Shown here: positions 23,801 to 38,800 of the stretch, piece by piece
Numbering within the stretch: the stretch's first letter is position 1
How the letters are laid out: each line of letters opens with the position of its first letter
Source: Branchiostoma floridae
Taxonomy: Eukaryota; Chordata; Leptocardii; Amphioxiformes; Branchiostomatidae
Direction: 5' to 3'
Length of the DNA stretch: 64,000 nucleotides
NCBI RefSeq assembly: GCF_000003815.2
Contig: NC_049992.1
Span: forward strand, 8,637,283 to 8,701,282
Translations under genes and position numbers: made by a program
Notes under the pieces: model-generated
What the model was told of the DNA's origin: nothing
Database searches by the model: none
Seen by the model: only the letters and a program-made list of their open reading frames with translations

Positions 23801-26800
23801 ATGACACAGATACGAGGCCGGGGTCAAACCAGCTGGTCCGTGTGACATGTGTAATTATTAATGGAGAATGAAACCTTAACATGCACGCCGTGAAGACGGC
23901 GGTAAAACGCTGCGGAAGCAAGTTATCGTATTGACGGTACCATTCCCTGTGTCGGTTTATTATCGTCCTTTTTTTCAAACATAGCAATAGGCCGACTATA
24001 CTTCATCAACTGTTCCATGAAAACATATCCTAACAAAAACAAGTACAATACTCATCCAGTCATTTGATTGCAGATTTGAGAGGTTGCTCGGAACATTTTG
24101 TGTAGAAATCCACTGTCAACAGTACCCTGTATCTACAACGAATCTGATGCCAAAAGGCTACCTCAGCAGCAAAGAGATTACAGCCACATCGTGCTGATAT
24201 CAAGAGTTCACAAAATCTATCCATCTTTCTATCAGCAGTTCTTCCTGTCCAGGCATACTTTTTAAAAAAATTACTAGTCCCTTGACAACAGGAGTCCCTT
24301 TCAGATGCCCCCCAAGTGAGGATGGGCCCACAATCTCTCCACTTCAGGGAGACTATTCTCCTCTTCTCTTGATAACCTCTCGCCCTTCCACCGCAGCGCC
24401 CTTCCTGATGGCTCTGCCAGCGAAATAAAACCCTGTGTGCGTGCTACACCGCTATCATCTGCCCGCACTCACCTGACCCCTTCTAAGTTGGATTTTCTCG
24501 CATTTCCGCAAATCCCTACGCCGGACACGTAATGCCATCAAATGGCAAGTTTTGGGAATGGGAGCGTATATCTGGGGCGACAACCACGCAGCGGGAAAGG
24601 GCACTAGAGGCACGGATTGTAGAAAGTTTCCAGTCCGTTGCCCATTATTATCACATGGCACAGAGCTTTGAAGCACTCGGGTAGCCGGGACGTCTGCTGA
24701 AGTGAGATATCACGCTTTCTCTGATTGCTGTCAGACAACATGTGCTAAAAAGACGGTAGCACTTCCATTTGAAGTTGAGCCATGCGACCGTTTTCACATG
24801 TGTAGTCAAGAAACAGAAAACATAGTGATAACAAACTTAAAGGTCAACCAAAAATCCTATAGTCCTACTGTCTTTTGCTACTGAAAATGATCCACATGAA
24901 ATAGATTTAACTTACAATAAGTTACATAAAAGTTACAATGTAGCATGTCCAAAACAAACTACTGAAATAAAACAAATGCAAATGTAGTTTTAAATCAGGA
25001 TCCACGAAAGACAGTCACAGAAATGCCTCGCTGTTAAGCATTTTAGCAAATTTAGAACAAAACCTAAGGAACAGGACAAAATGGCATGTCGCCATCAACC
25101 ATAGTTAAACAGGATTGGCCATTGTCTATCTGCTATCTTGGCTATGTTTTCCGAGCACTTGGAAATAATTCCGGTGCGGTGACGAATGTTCTTCTGATAT
25201 CTGAAGACAGGGAGGGTTGGCCAGCCTTCATCGCAGGAATCAGTGTGGTACGCTCGATACTTTATAGGCAGCAGCTCCCAGCCATGGCGATAAAGAGGTG
25301 ATAAAGGACTAGATACTGCGAATGAAAAATCATTGCCTTCTCGCCGGGCAGGCAGATAAGTTACGCTGACGGTGATCCATGCGGGTTGCCGCGACCCCTG
25401 CCCCCGCTTCCCCGGCTCGCTTATGGCGGCAGGCATCAGATAAAACTCTGGGTGAATAACATGTTCGGTCTCAAAAACTCCTAACCTCGCCCACGACAGG
25501 CCAGAGTGCTGCTGTTCCAGAACGTTTGACAGAAGCAAAATCTTCAATAGTTCTAGAAAAGGATCCTCACACTGAGAAAGTCGCTGTAAGACACAGATTT
25601 GGGACCCAAAAAAATCAAAATTTGCAGATGGAATTCTATCTACAGCAAAATGATGAGAGTACTGTATTTAAATCATCAGTTCAAGAACAACAATCTTATC
25701 AAAAACTTTTTAAAAAAATTTTAAAAAGTACGTAGGCATTTTCTTTCGCGATTATTTTGCGTACGTTCACAATATTCATTTGCGTGGCATTGTACCCACG
25801 CAACACGTGCGAAAAACGGTCCGCGTCAAGCAAGCGCACGCGGCCAAAAATACCACGTGCTTTTACGCCCGCTGCATTATGCAAGAACGCGTTGCCATAG
25901 CAATGTCAATTTGCTGCCCCGAAATGACCCATATTTTAATGGCCTTTTGGCAAGAAGCCGGGCCATGATTACATCCATTACATTTACAGAGCCACGGCTT
26001 TAACTTAGGCAAATTGATACAACTGCCCGGGAAAACAAAACCACGTGGACTCGCTCACGGATCAAAACAAAACCCACGCGCACGCGACGCGGAAGCGCTC
26101 CATGGTACCGTCGCGTACAACGGTACTGTCGCAGTTATATCTGAACAGAAAAGAAAAACTTTGTGTCCAGTTCTGATACTGCTGCAAAGAGACAACCCGA
26201 AAGGGGCCTTCAGTGGTAAATGGTGTCCTTACTGCTGGGTTTTATGCGCAGGATGTGATCATACATGCATAGAAATGCCCTGGCAATAGGATAGGGACCA
26301 TGCAGCCTTGATGGATGGGGGGCCGTCTGCAGCAACTGCACTGATGGAGCGTCCGTCCCACGGTACTGACAGGGTCGCCGGGGTCACGGCACACGCATGA
26401 CGCGGTAATGTTCCCCACGGAGGGACGAGCAAGTTCACCTCCGCGTCCCACCCACCCTGGGATGACTAATGGTGGGGATTGGACTCTCCCCAGAATGATT
26501 AAAATGTTGCCCCGGTGTTTGTGACAAGGGTCACCTTACGAGACGGGGAGATGGGAAGTAGACGGTGATGGCGGGGTGAGCAGGAGACACACAGATGACT
26601 CCCTGCTCCATCTCACATGCAGATCTGCCACAGGATTCACTCTGGGCATGATTTAAACATGGCATGGCCTCCAGGCTTGACACAGGTCAACACAAGCAGT
26701 CCCTCGCATACATGACATTATAATAGAAGAGGCACCTGTATCTTCCACACATCAAAAACTCAAGAAACCTAACTAGACTATTTCCTGCATGGGTCACTTC

Positions 26801-29800
26801 TATGACCGAATGGCAGGGCAGGTATAACTGTTGTCCAACGGAATCCACAATACCTATATTCTTTCAATTTCTACTTCTATTGGCTGTTATTTCTTTTCTC
26901 CAGTCTTGACATGTAGGTTAACACAACCAGTCCATTGCATACATGACTAATAGAAGAGGCACCTGTGTCTTCCACTCATCCAAAACTCAAGAGGCCCAAC
27001 TGCACAATAGAGAAAGCTAGCTATACGTTTTTCTGCATAGGTCACTTCTATAACTGGATGGCAGGGCAGAGTCTAACAGTATCCACAATACCAACCCATT
27101 TTTCATTTCTCCTTCTATTGGCTGTGACCATCCAGAGGAACTATCTTATTCCACAGGCATCAAATTGACCCAACATGGTAAACATACAATAGTCGTATCT
27201 CTATTTCTTAGCTTTACTCCCAGCTGGACATGTAGAAGTAACCATGTTCTATCAGTTCTTTTCATATTGAAAGAAATCCTCTTGCAAAAAAACTGCAGTG
27301 TAGAATCAAAAATACTGGTAAATGTGTGCTTATATAAGTTATGTACACAGGACATTTGCCACTCTTCAAAATGGAAAGACAAATTCTTAAGGAAAAAAAA
27401 GCAGGTTTCAACATCATAGATCATAATCCAAATGCCGAAAATATGACAACTATGAGTAATGTGCGTGGCACAGAGCGCTTTTCAGATTTCCTTACGACGA
27501 CATGACAAAAAGCCTTACATGTTTCCTTCACATTAAAACTTTTCAATGAAATTTTCCACCTTTGGCGGAAGTCCTACAAATTTACTGGTACCTTCTGGGT
27601 AATAAATCACCTGTGCGGGAAGGATCTATGCCCAAAGGCAGGGATTTGTAATAAAAAAACTAACTCCAAGATCTCAGACTCTAGAGTTTTCAACATTCTC
27701 TGCAGAGCATCACTACTGTTCACCTAATAATATGTATCTTATTTTTTAGACCCTCAAAACACTCCCATATGTTACACTCCACTGTTTTCTTTCTTTTTAT
27801 GAACTGATGTTTCCTTTCTCTTTATGAACTGAATATTAACAGTTTGATACAGAAATTGTCATGTTCTATAAAATTTGGATGTAGTTTTATAAAAATTGTT
27901 TCAAAAGAAACCATTCCAAAGCCCTGTCCTTATTTGGACATGAGGAATGACCATTGGTCAAGTCAGATGGCAGCCATGTTGATTTCAAATTCTAATTCCT
28001 AATGGCCTTGACGTATGGTAAATACAACTTTGACCTTGAATGGCAAAACATGTTTTATTCGTAATATTTTCATTTCTGCTGTATTTCTTGACATTTGGAA
28101 TTACCATTCATTTTCTTCTGCCTTGACATGAGGTACATACATTGACCACGCCCTTTTTTTCCATCTGCACATTTCCTACCATCCAGTTTGTCCACAAGTA
28201 AAAGTCATGTCAATTTATTTTCATCTGAATACCATTTCAAATTCCTCAGCAATGCAACCACAAAACAACAGATAATGGTTACAATGTTTATACAGAAACA
28301 ACCCTTTAAATTGATGACAGAAAATTCCTGTATTATTAACTTGACCTTGTACTGGTCATTTCAAGGTCAAAGTATTGACCAGTGGCTATCTCACTTCAGC
28401 CATTTTCCTTCTCTTTGCCGTCAAAACTGACCACGCCCTATTTTCCAAAATGCAGCTGGCAACACCACAAGTCCGTCAGAGCGTATTTAGATTCTCCAGC
28501 CTGTGCCTACTATGATTAACATCAACCCAGGGACTCGGCTACTCCCAGAACAGGTGCATGCCTCTGACCCCTACTGACCTATGATGTCATAGCCTGACAT
28601 CACATGACTACTGCCAGGCCTGAACCACAACAAAGCCTACTCACATCTGACCATGTTTCCTCATTACAAATTCAACTGTAATGTGGGTTTTTTTATAGAA
28701 GAGCCAAAAGCATCACCATCACAATTTTGGATAGTGCATTTTGTACATTATGCCATCTTTTTCAAAAGACACAATGTGTGTATCAAAATTCATCATTATG
28801 TATTTCTTATTCTACAAATATAAAATATCACTGATTATATCAAGTGAATTTGAGTGAGGATAAACAGGAAGGAAGTGAGATGTTGACTGTTTACTAATAG
28901 AAACGTTTTCATTGGTCGTTAACATTAATCTCGCCCGTGTCCCTCCAAGCAATCAGGCCCAACTGCCAATCATTCCTGTAATTAACATGCGTGCCAGATT
29001 CTCCTCCCTGCTCCTCTGTCATCTTTCCTCCTGGGTGTGAGCGTCGCCATGCCGACCATTCTCAGGCCACCCTACCCGTCTGCGGGGACGTTACCTTTGT
29101 TGGCAGGCATTTGGGAAATTTCCTATCTACCGCCACGGCTGAAACAGCCACAGCCTTTTTTGGACTATACTAGAGCTGGGGAAATGGTGGGCTTTCTCAA
29201 TAGTACATGGCAAGCCCATTGACAACTATAGTCTTCAGAATCTCAGCCAAGATAAAAAAGAATACCAAAATCAAATAAATGCTACAGCATCAGACGTCAG
29301 AATAGCAGAGAACGTCAACTTGAAATGAATCCCTCATAAATTCTCTCCTATTCAGCCGACTCTTGGGATAAAATGGTGACATCCCATCAGATTAAGGAAA
29401 GCCATCAAATTTGTTGGTCCAAATAGACTCCGATCCACCACAACATCAATTCTGCTGATATATTGACCAGATACACTAGAGTGCCTGTACACGTGATGAA
29501 TCAACTGGACTGAATATGCTTATCTTCCCTTTCATGCAATTTCAAAAGCCACACCCAATGAGCATCAATACATATCCATCTACATTGTATACCTGCTACA
29601 ACTCCAAAAAGCTATTACATCACATTCAAACTCCATGTTGCCTTAGACTTCTTGTCCAAGGAAATTTTACGTCTACTTCAACCGTTCCGCAAGGAACTTC
29701 CTTCGCAGGAAACCGAGGCAGTTGGGGCCACGCCCGTTTCCACGTGCTGATATATAGGACAATGATTTTAACGCCAACTTATCCAACGTCAGAGAGCGCT

Positions 29801-32800
29801 CCATAGCGGCAAAGACGTGCAGGGATGTGCACGTCATCACGTCAAAACATTTTCATATACCGGCATGCATGTGTGATTTTCTTATTTTGCAGAATAAAAT
29901 GTATCATAATAATATTCCATTGCAGCAAGGGCAGGTAACAAAACATAAATTGTACCATAGCCACGTATATATAGCTTCGCGCTTTTGTTCAAAGCATGCG
30001 GCGGGTTTCTTCGGTAACACGTGGGGACCACACCCATTACTCGCGCATAGCTAATGAGGTAAGAGCGCGCTCCCATATCATCATCGTAACCTAGCAACGG
30101 GATGCTGACTATATTTCTAGGGTGTAATGTATGTAACTGGTTCATCAAGCGCGGTTCACTGTTAGCTGTCCGTTTTCTATGTTACCAGCACCATTTAAAT
30201 TTTAATGCCGCGTTGGCCTTAGCTCTATGGTCTATGTCCAACTCGCATGCGTATTTTCTACCACAACGTACGAAAATGAGAGGAATAAAAACAATCATCT
30301 TCCCAGTGAAAAACTATAAAAACAAAGAACACGCCAACTATAAAATATCTTAGTTTTCATGTCAGCTCAGATACATGCATGTTTCTGCTGCTATTTTAAA
30401 ATACGGGTTTACAGTGAACGTTGATTTGCTTGGTGTGGAGATGGAGGTCGGACAGCTTTGAAGAAAGCAAGGGATAACAATCTGTCAATCATCTTCATAT
30501 CAAAAGTATAGAACATGATGCAAAGAGGCCCCCTTTATGTGTGATTTTATCATGATACTATACAACCAAAATCACTTAATAAAATAAATATTCCTAGTAA
30601 CTGTAACTGCAGAAGAGATTTGTGTTAGATAAATGCTAATATTGCAAATCCTCATGACAAAAATACACTGTAAAATGTATGATTCTCATCACAAAACGAG
30701 CCAGATCTTTCACCAAATCTGAAGTGCCCCAAAAGGTGTCATCCATACATTCCTGTACGAGTGGGCTGACATGTGAGCAGTGCTGCACAATGCTTAACGG
30801 CAAATATTAATCAGGCTAAAAGCATACACAGGTTGGAAAATGCCACATTGACTTCACACCCACACAATTTTACATTGTCACATGAGAGAGTGATGAAATG
30901 ACCAGGGGGAAAAGATCATACATTCAATGTTCCTCCTGTCCTATATAATCAATAGGAAGTGTCAATTTACATTACTGCTACCCTAACAATAGTAACATCC
31001 ATCACTTTCAAAAATCCCATTTCTTTGCATACAAGAATGGCATACAGTAAATCGTACCTATACGTATTCATTCCAATAAAGTAATGGCCGAATCTAATGC
31101 CATTGACTGAAATTTTCAAGTCTAGGTGACACGCCTATCTCCTCTAGTAAAATGGTGTCGTAGCATTCTCATCGCTTAGCAACGGCATAGTACTCGACCA
31201 CGTGTTGGAAGGGTAGGTGCGCCACCACTGCGAACATGTACGATACACATGAAATGGTCCGCTACTACCTCGCGCATATAACACCACGAGATGTACATGA
31301 AACGATTATCATAGCTACATTGATGAAGGTTAGACATCTGGGTAATTAGATACTCCAAAAAGCAGCTACTCAAGCAACTGGATATGATTTTGGAAACGGT
31401 CAGACATTTTTGCAGCCTAGCCAATAGAGTATTGGCAGCTAAATGGCAATTTTAGTGTGCTAAAGGTTAAACAATCCGTGCAACGTGTTTCTTCAGAGAT
31501 GTAAAATATGCATCCCTGAAAGCTTTGATATAAAAATTGACTTTTCTGGGAGCAACTTGCCAGTGACAAGTCCACAAGGGTGCTATCAGTACCAACCACA
31601 AGCTAAAAGGGAGTGTCCTGTCCAGTGTCAGCCCACTATCAAACATTGCTCTAGGTCCATGCCCCTACAGTGAACGACCATTCAGAGCGAGTATTGGGCT
31701 GTACAGCCACCTGAGAACTCGCACAACCCAACCCACCTAGCAGAATGATGGCTGACTAAGGGATCCTTCGCCAGCTTACGTACCAACAACATACAATGTG
31801 TGTCTACACACTCACTATCCATTGTTTGATTATATACTACAGCTACAATTTATACACTCTCACAATAAATGTTCCTTCTGTTGCATTTTTTACCTTCGCC
31901 AAGGTCATGTTTTAGAGACGATTTGTGAGTAGTGTTTGTCTGAACACAGAAACTCAAGAAGTCCATGTCTTCTGTCTACTTCCTGGAATGGCAAAGGAAC
32001 TTTACACAACCTCTCCTCTAAGAAGCGAGACAGCATTTACACAGCAATCATGACATATTGGTTCTCGCTCCAGTCTTTCAGCTCTCAATTCAAAAGTAAA
32101 ACTTTCAGATTCAGAAGTATTTTACCATTTATCAACATGCGCATCAGGGCTTCCATCAGTCAGAACAGTTTTGTACAGCTACATTATTACATCTCCAACC
32201 CTGCTGAGCTTCTGCTTCCTCCAGTTAGTTTTGCATTTTATAACGAGCTCTTGTTCTAGGGAATCTAGAAACTTTTCCAGCTCCTGAGGCTTACTTAAAA
32301 AGTTAAATTTTCCTAACCAAGGCGTGGACGATGGAATCTGAGATGTTAGAACACATCAGACATCACACTTCGTCCCACCTATCTAACAACTTGATCCTTT
32401 CCATTCAGATTCCAGGCTGGTCTTGACCTTCACTGTAATTCTGCCCCTCTCGGAGCCTGCAGGATTATTTTTACTCTCAGAGGTGTCCTCAGACAGCACG
32501 AACAAACGAGCGCTTCCAATTTGTCCCATCAAGCTGCGAAAAGAAGATTTCCCGACGTCTGAGGAAGATTTTGCCCATAAAACGAGCAATCTGTCATCCA
32601 CTTTCCGAGACGAAGGGCCTGCAAACTACGCTTCTGTGCCTAACAAGTCTCACGGGACAGCAAGTGCATGGGCCAATTGAGGAGAGCGCCATTTAGTGGG
32701 CAAGATTTCATAGCTGCTTCCTAAATTCTTAGTCTTAGGGGAGAAACAAGAAAGGACCATGACAGACATACCCCGGAGAGGAGTTGGTGTAAGTTTTAAC

Positions 32801-35800
32801 AAGACTCCATCAGAAATGCACAGAAACAAGATACAGGCATGGAGACAGCGCAAGCCGATTATCGTCTGAACGCTTTGAATGGTGCGGTTAACGCCATAAT
32901 TTAATCTCCTTAAAAATTAGTTACAAATTTCCTCTCATTTACAGTCAGGGAAACCATCCGCCATTTACTTCATAATCTTCAAATTTAGGTCAGGCAGATA
33001 CTGCTCTCAGCTTAGACATTCCCAGGAAGGCAGCTAACAATCTCAAAATGTCTCGTTATTACATCCAGTAGTGAGTTCCTCTGTCATGACAAGAGATTGA
33101 CGTGTTCTCCCAAAACACTGTTCGTTGTCGCACGTAAATTGATTTTCTGTGTCAAAATTAATTTAGACCTGATACAGGGACATAGAAGACCATTCTGTGT
33201 ACACAAAACTAACATCCTGTGGAAACTCAAATCTACCAAAAAAACTGGCGGGGGAAATAGGAGTGAAAAGGGGCTTAGAATTAAGTTGAATTTGCTGTGT
33301 CATCCAAAATAAAGAAAATTCGGCTTTTTTCATGACAAACTTTGCGGCTGGAATTCAATTTTCTATTTACTACAAAAGTATAGCCGTAAAAACCCTGTGA
33401 TCCGCACTACAACCGCGGCCTACGTGCAGGTGTAATGCGTCGCCCTGAATTTCATTCTAACTGAGGACCATGAAATGCGATGGCTAATCACTGCCACAGT
33501 TTTCCGGATGCCACCCAACGTCCAAAGATCGCATCGCCTTCTCAGCACGTCCCTGAAGGCGCGCTATTGGTTGCGCCACATCCCGTTCGCCTCGCTACCC
33601 TCCCGATAAACCCGTCAGTAGATAAATGGCAGGCGACATGATTCTGATGCATCTAATCGCACCAGTGGCGTGTACAAGATGGGCCTAATGCCACCGAGCC
33701 GCCCCCAGCTTGGCGGAGATTATACGGGGTGTGGCAGCAAATACTGATGCCAATCAACTGTCACGCTGCTCCGTCAACCTCTCACAGCGATCTCAAATAA
33801 AGTTTTCTACGATTCTGTTCAAAGAGACTTCCGCACAACTGTGCATTACCCAACCAGAGCATCAATTTCGCTTTACGCTCAAAGAAAAAAACTTCAAATC
33901 TTCAATTCCCAGATTTCTGCAAGTTGCCTAGGTCGGCAACAGCTAAGATTGGTTGCGACGCGGAGAAGAAGAAAACACCTAACTAATCAGATGTTTCGAC
34001 GGTCCATTATCTGGTCCAAAGGCAGTGATGTATGTATGGCTGAGGGACATAAGGGACGTATTGACAGGCTGGTATCTGGAGAATCTATGGAGCGAGGAAG
34101 GCTATAAAACAATCCGTCTGCATGGACGGAGATACAAACGGCCCATTTCCCGCTAGCAGCCAGGCATCATGATTAATTAAATCACCACTACATCATTAGC
34201 ACCACCTAGAGGATTAATGCGCGCGTTCGCTCGCCGAGCACGTGTGCAACTCGTAGCCACGTGGAGGACGGCGGAATCCGACGCTCGCCAACGTCGCAAC
34301 GGCTAGCGCGGCCCTTCCCCCGCGTCTCTCTCCCATCCCCCTTCCCCAGCATCGCCCCAGTTATCTTCCCTCCTGAATACCCATTGCCTGGATCCTGCGC
34401 TATTTTCCCTGGCTATTAAAGAGATCCGTGTCTGGTATGATGGAGTGTGTGTCAGGGAAAGGTGAGGCCAGCCTCCTCTGGTGATTGATGGCCGGACCAC
34501 GTTTAATGCTGCCCAAATCACCACGCATACATAACAGACATAACGTCAACACACAAGGCTTCAGTCATCTTCCAACATTGCTCTTATCCTCCAACAGATC
34601 TCCCCAGTCTCTTCATGTATCGACAACAAACAGTCTCAGAGTTGGGGAGAGTAATTTTCCAGACGATGCCCAAATCAGAAGATACCCCTGCCTCAGATGT
34701 GAGATGAATTATGGATGCTGCAGCCGAGCCCGAATCAATGCCAGCATATTGACCCCGAGCTACGGCGGGATGAATGCATTAGGCAGCCTGCATGAAATGA
34801 TGCTATAATGGGCAATAGTACCTGTGCAATACACTCTGCTGAAGGCCATAACAGGGGCCCAGGAAAGAGATTTTCAACACAATTGCAACACTCCAAAATT
34901 TGCTTGTTCTGTCTCCTTACGGTTCGAAATCGTGCCCGTTTTCCCGCGCGGCGACAGGCGAATGGGCGCCTTGACATCTTAAGCCCCATTTCCATATTTG
35001 TCGTGCCGGCTCCACCCAGGGGCCCCGGTTGCGTGGTTACCATTCAACAACCTGACCACGTGATGCATTACAGATGTCGGCGCGCCGATACAGCCCTCCA
35101 CGTGTTTAATGTAAATAATCCGATCATCGACCACGTGGTCCGCGCGATGCGTGCTCCAAAGTGCGCCCAACTCCCACAAATTATCGAAAAATGCAAGAAA
35201 CCCCAAAAATTATACATCAATTTAAACTTTCCCCGCTGTAGCCGGCCGTTTCGCCGATCCCCATGCCTTGCGCCTGTGACGCGCGGTGCGCTAAGTTTAA
35301 GACCCCATTGATAATGCGGCACTGGAAGGAAAGCCTTCTGCCCCGAATATAAAGGTTACTGCCGCTTCCCCCATAAAACCTCCTTTCTAATTTCCTGCAT
35401 GCATTTCCCAGGGGGCCCACGGGGCTGCCCAGGTCAACTCTCAGGGAAGCTGTACCATCACTGTCGGTATAACTACTACAGCGGGGTGCTCTACGGGAAT
35501 TCCTCCAGCAAACTCGTCTCCTTGAAACTTCTGCTGAGGGAATCCGTGAAACTTTTCGTGGAAACATAAATAGATTGCTGGAGTAATTACTTTATCATTT
35601 TTCTGCAGTAGGGTAGATAAGGGGAGGGAGAGCTGCCCCTGCTCTGCCCATTAGAACTGGGCGCCGCAGTCGGCTCGGGGATGATTTACAACCCAGCAGC
35701 CTCATCCCACCGCGGCCACGCCATCAAGATATTAAATGGCAGAGGGCATCCAAACGGGGCCACTGCAAAGGAAAACTACTGACACCATTTTCTCTCTGCG

Positions 35801-38800
35801 AAAGGGAAATCCCTCTATCATATCATGTCTCAGGCAAATGGGCCTCGCTCAAGCCTGCCACATAAAGTGCTTTTGGAGACCTTGATGTTTGAAAAGGGTA
35901 AACATTTACATGGACTGAAGCTGCACAGAGTGTGGAGGGGGATTTTATTGCAATATCGGCAGAGCAGGCACACCTCCGTTTCTGAGCTGAATTCAAAGGA
36001 ACGAGAATTCGGAACATCTATGTGCCGCGCGCTTTGGTATAGAAAGTTGCAAATCACGTGCGAAAGATAGCTCGCTACCAAAACGCATTTCCCGCCGACG
36101 AACATCAGTCGAATCTGATTCAGCGATGCCGCGGACAAACCATCACGCAGGACGGTCACATGACCGCCCGTGCTCATAAATCTATGCGTGGTTCCCGCGC
36201 CCTCTCCACGCAGTACAGCCATGACATCGGACTGTCCCTCAGGAAGAAATTAATCGAGGGCAAATTGACGGGCAGGAGTCAGTTCACAGACTGCTTTACC
36301 TGATAATTAACCAATGAAAGCGAAGGACGCAAACCAGTCGTACAGAACCGGGGGCGCTGGACGGCGCGAAACTCCACACAGCGATTAACGCTAAACCTGC
36401 ACCGACAAACACCATTGGCCACACTGCCCTAACATATTCCATAGCCCGACCTGGATACAGGGACAGCCCTGGCCATACAAGGTAAGTATGGGTGAACCTC
36501 GTTGGTATTCACTCCACACCATGGAAGCAATTTGTGGCAGAGCCCATGCTCTCCACATTCCCATGGTCTATTTGACATTTTGCCCATTAAAGCTCAGCCC
36601 GTGTGCAGAGCCTCAGGTGCCATGGGCAGGGTCCTCTACCTGGTAATAACGACTCCGAGCGGGGATATTGGGGTCACCGACCCTTTCCAGCTATCCGCAA
36701 CATCTTACGCGTCCTAAATCGACAAACTTTCTGCGCCTGCTCCGACTGTCTCAGCAGCTGTGCATGCCTCTACATATTCCACGCCAATCACAAAGGCGCG
36801 CCCGCGCTCGCCTCGTGCAGTTTGTCGTTGGCGCCTGGACAGGTGACTGGCTGCTCGCGAAAAGCCGTAGTATCGTCGTCATGGAAACAACATACATGAA
36901 TGCAAAACAGTTTCTGTAAAAACCATGCGTTATCGGACATGTTACTTTCAAACGTCTGATGGGTGCCGAAAGCGACACCAACAGAACAGGACATCCAGTC
37001 GGCTACATTACACCTAGTACTACAGGTATTCTGGCCTATTAACTGGTATGGTCGCGCACTGTCTATTGTCAAATAAACCTGTGCATTTGCAGCATTGCAT
37101 CTTCATGGAGATAGCATGTCTCGTATCCTCTAACAAGCAACATGCAGATCCGACAAAGGTTCATCTGACAAGTAACCCCTATCGCCTCAAAAGTACAGCT
37201 ACAAGACATCTCCCGACACTACATGGATTAATACTGTCACAACGTCCAATTTCATACAGAGCAGATGCGAGCTCAACTGAGCACTAAGAGCAGAGGGCAA
37301 GAGACGAGGGGCGTCGGACCTGTCAATCACCACGGCAACCGTGTAACAGGTGTTTTCTTACGCAGCTGGCTCTCGGGAAGGCTGCTAAAACCATGCTGAC
37401 TCTTCCATTGTCTCACATACAGCTAACGCTAATCTGTACCGCAGGTACTAAAAGTCACATAACTCACAAGATTTGAACGTGGCAAGCTGCAGATTGCACT
37501 CCAAAGACTATTGCAGCTAGCTGGTCTTTCATAAGCTACAATTATTCTTACATGTCACACATTTGGACAATTTGAGTTCTTATGTGTAATAGTTTATGAC
37601 ATTTCCATGCTGTGACTAATATCAGCAAACAAGGCACTTGGAGTTAGTTCCTAAGACGTCTGCATGTCCAACTGCATACCGAGCATCAGTACAAGCATTT
37701 GCTTTGTAAAACTTGGTACAGAGATGCACTCACTCCAAATCCTTTTCTTTTCACAAGTTAATAATACAACCTCGTTTCTGATGATGCACTTCTATACGCG
37801 ACACAGGTCCAGTGTTTAAAACGTATCAAGAGGTTTTACGTGTGGAAAATGGTCACAAGACATTGAGATTTACGGGTTATTTCTGACCTAACAGCTGCAC
37901 ACAAGTGATTTGTTATCTCAACCTTGTGGATGTCTTTATCACAAGAACTGTGAATCAACAACATCTTATCACATGGGCCACAATACTACATCGATGTGTC
38001 ATTAAACACAGTGAAGCATACGTTTAGAGCTTTCTTCCAGCTATCCGTAACCCATGAATATCTCTATTCTTATTGGTGATCTTTCCCAAACTGTGAGTGA
38101 AGGACAATGATGGTTCAGCGTTCTGTAGCTCGAGAACTCCTCCCAAGAGCCATTGCTCAGTAAGCTAATGCTCAGTAAGCTAAGTAGTTACGGAGTAGGC
38201 AGGAACTGTTCTTGTAGCACATTTCAATTGTAGGATTTTTCGTACGTTCAGTTGAAGATGCCAAAAGTTTCGGTTGGTTTTGAGAAATTGTAGCTACTCC
38301 TGAAAAGTCCCAGAAGAGTTAGCTCTCCTGGAAAACCTTCAACTGCCAAGTTTAAAATGTACAACTACTCTGGAACTGTAAAGGCTATCGGCCTACGAAT
38401 TGGTAATGGTAAAGACGGGGGAAATGTTGCACATTGTAATGTAGGACAAGACATCTGTGTGCCTTCCACATGGTATTTTCTAGATCTTTGACTTGAGTCT
38501 CACATTTCATACAAGTCTGTTGATCACATGGGCTGTTTTGCTCACTTTTTCACAATTTCAAATTTTTACTCTAAAATCTTGACTTTCATTTGAAGGGTGC
38601 AGATTTTTTTATTTGACACTGCGGTCTGCCATGCCAATTAATCATTTTCCTGTTGGTCAACAATAGGCTAGCGGACAATTTCTTACAAAAGTAGGGCATT
38701 TTGGGCACAAAGACACTGACCATTTTAACCTGTATTTCCATACATATATCAGCTCAAAGGGCAGTTTTAATCTTGTAACTATGAAACTCATTTAATCATA

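Noticed and set aside
25095-25547. 150-codon minus-strand ORF in Y-box intron 3
   Set aside because: No recognisable domain, low-complexity composition, no splice context; chance ORF in CpG-rich DNA.
34808-35311. 167-codon plus-strand ORF in Y-box intron 3
   Set aside because: No family resemblance and several overlapping ORFs of similar length on the other strand; expected where stop codons are rarer in G+C-rich DNA.
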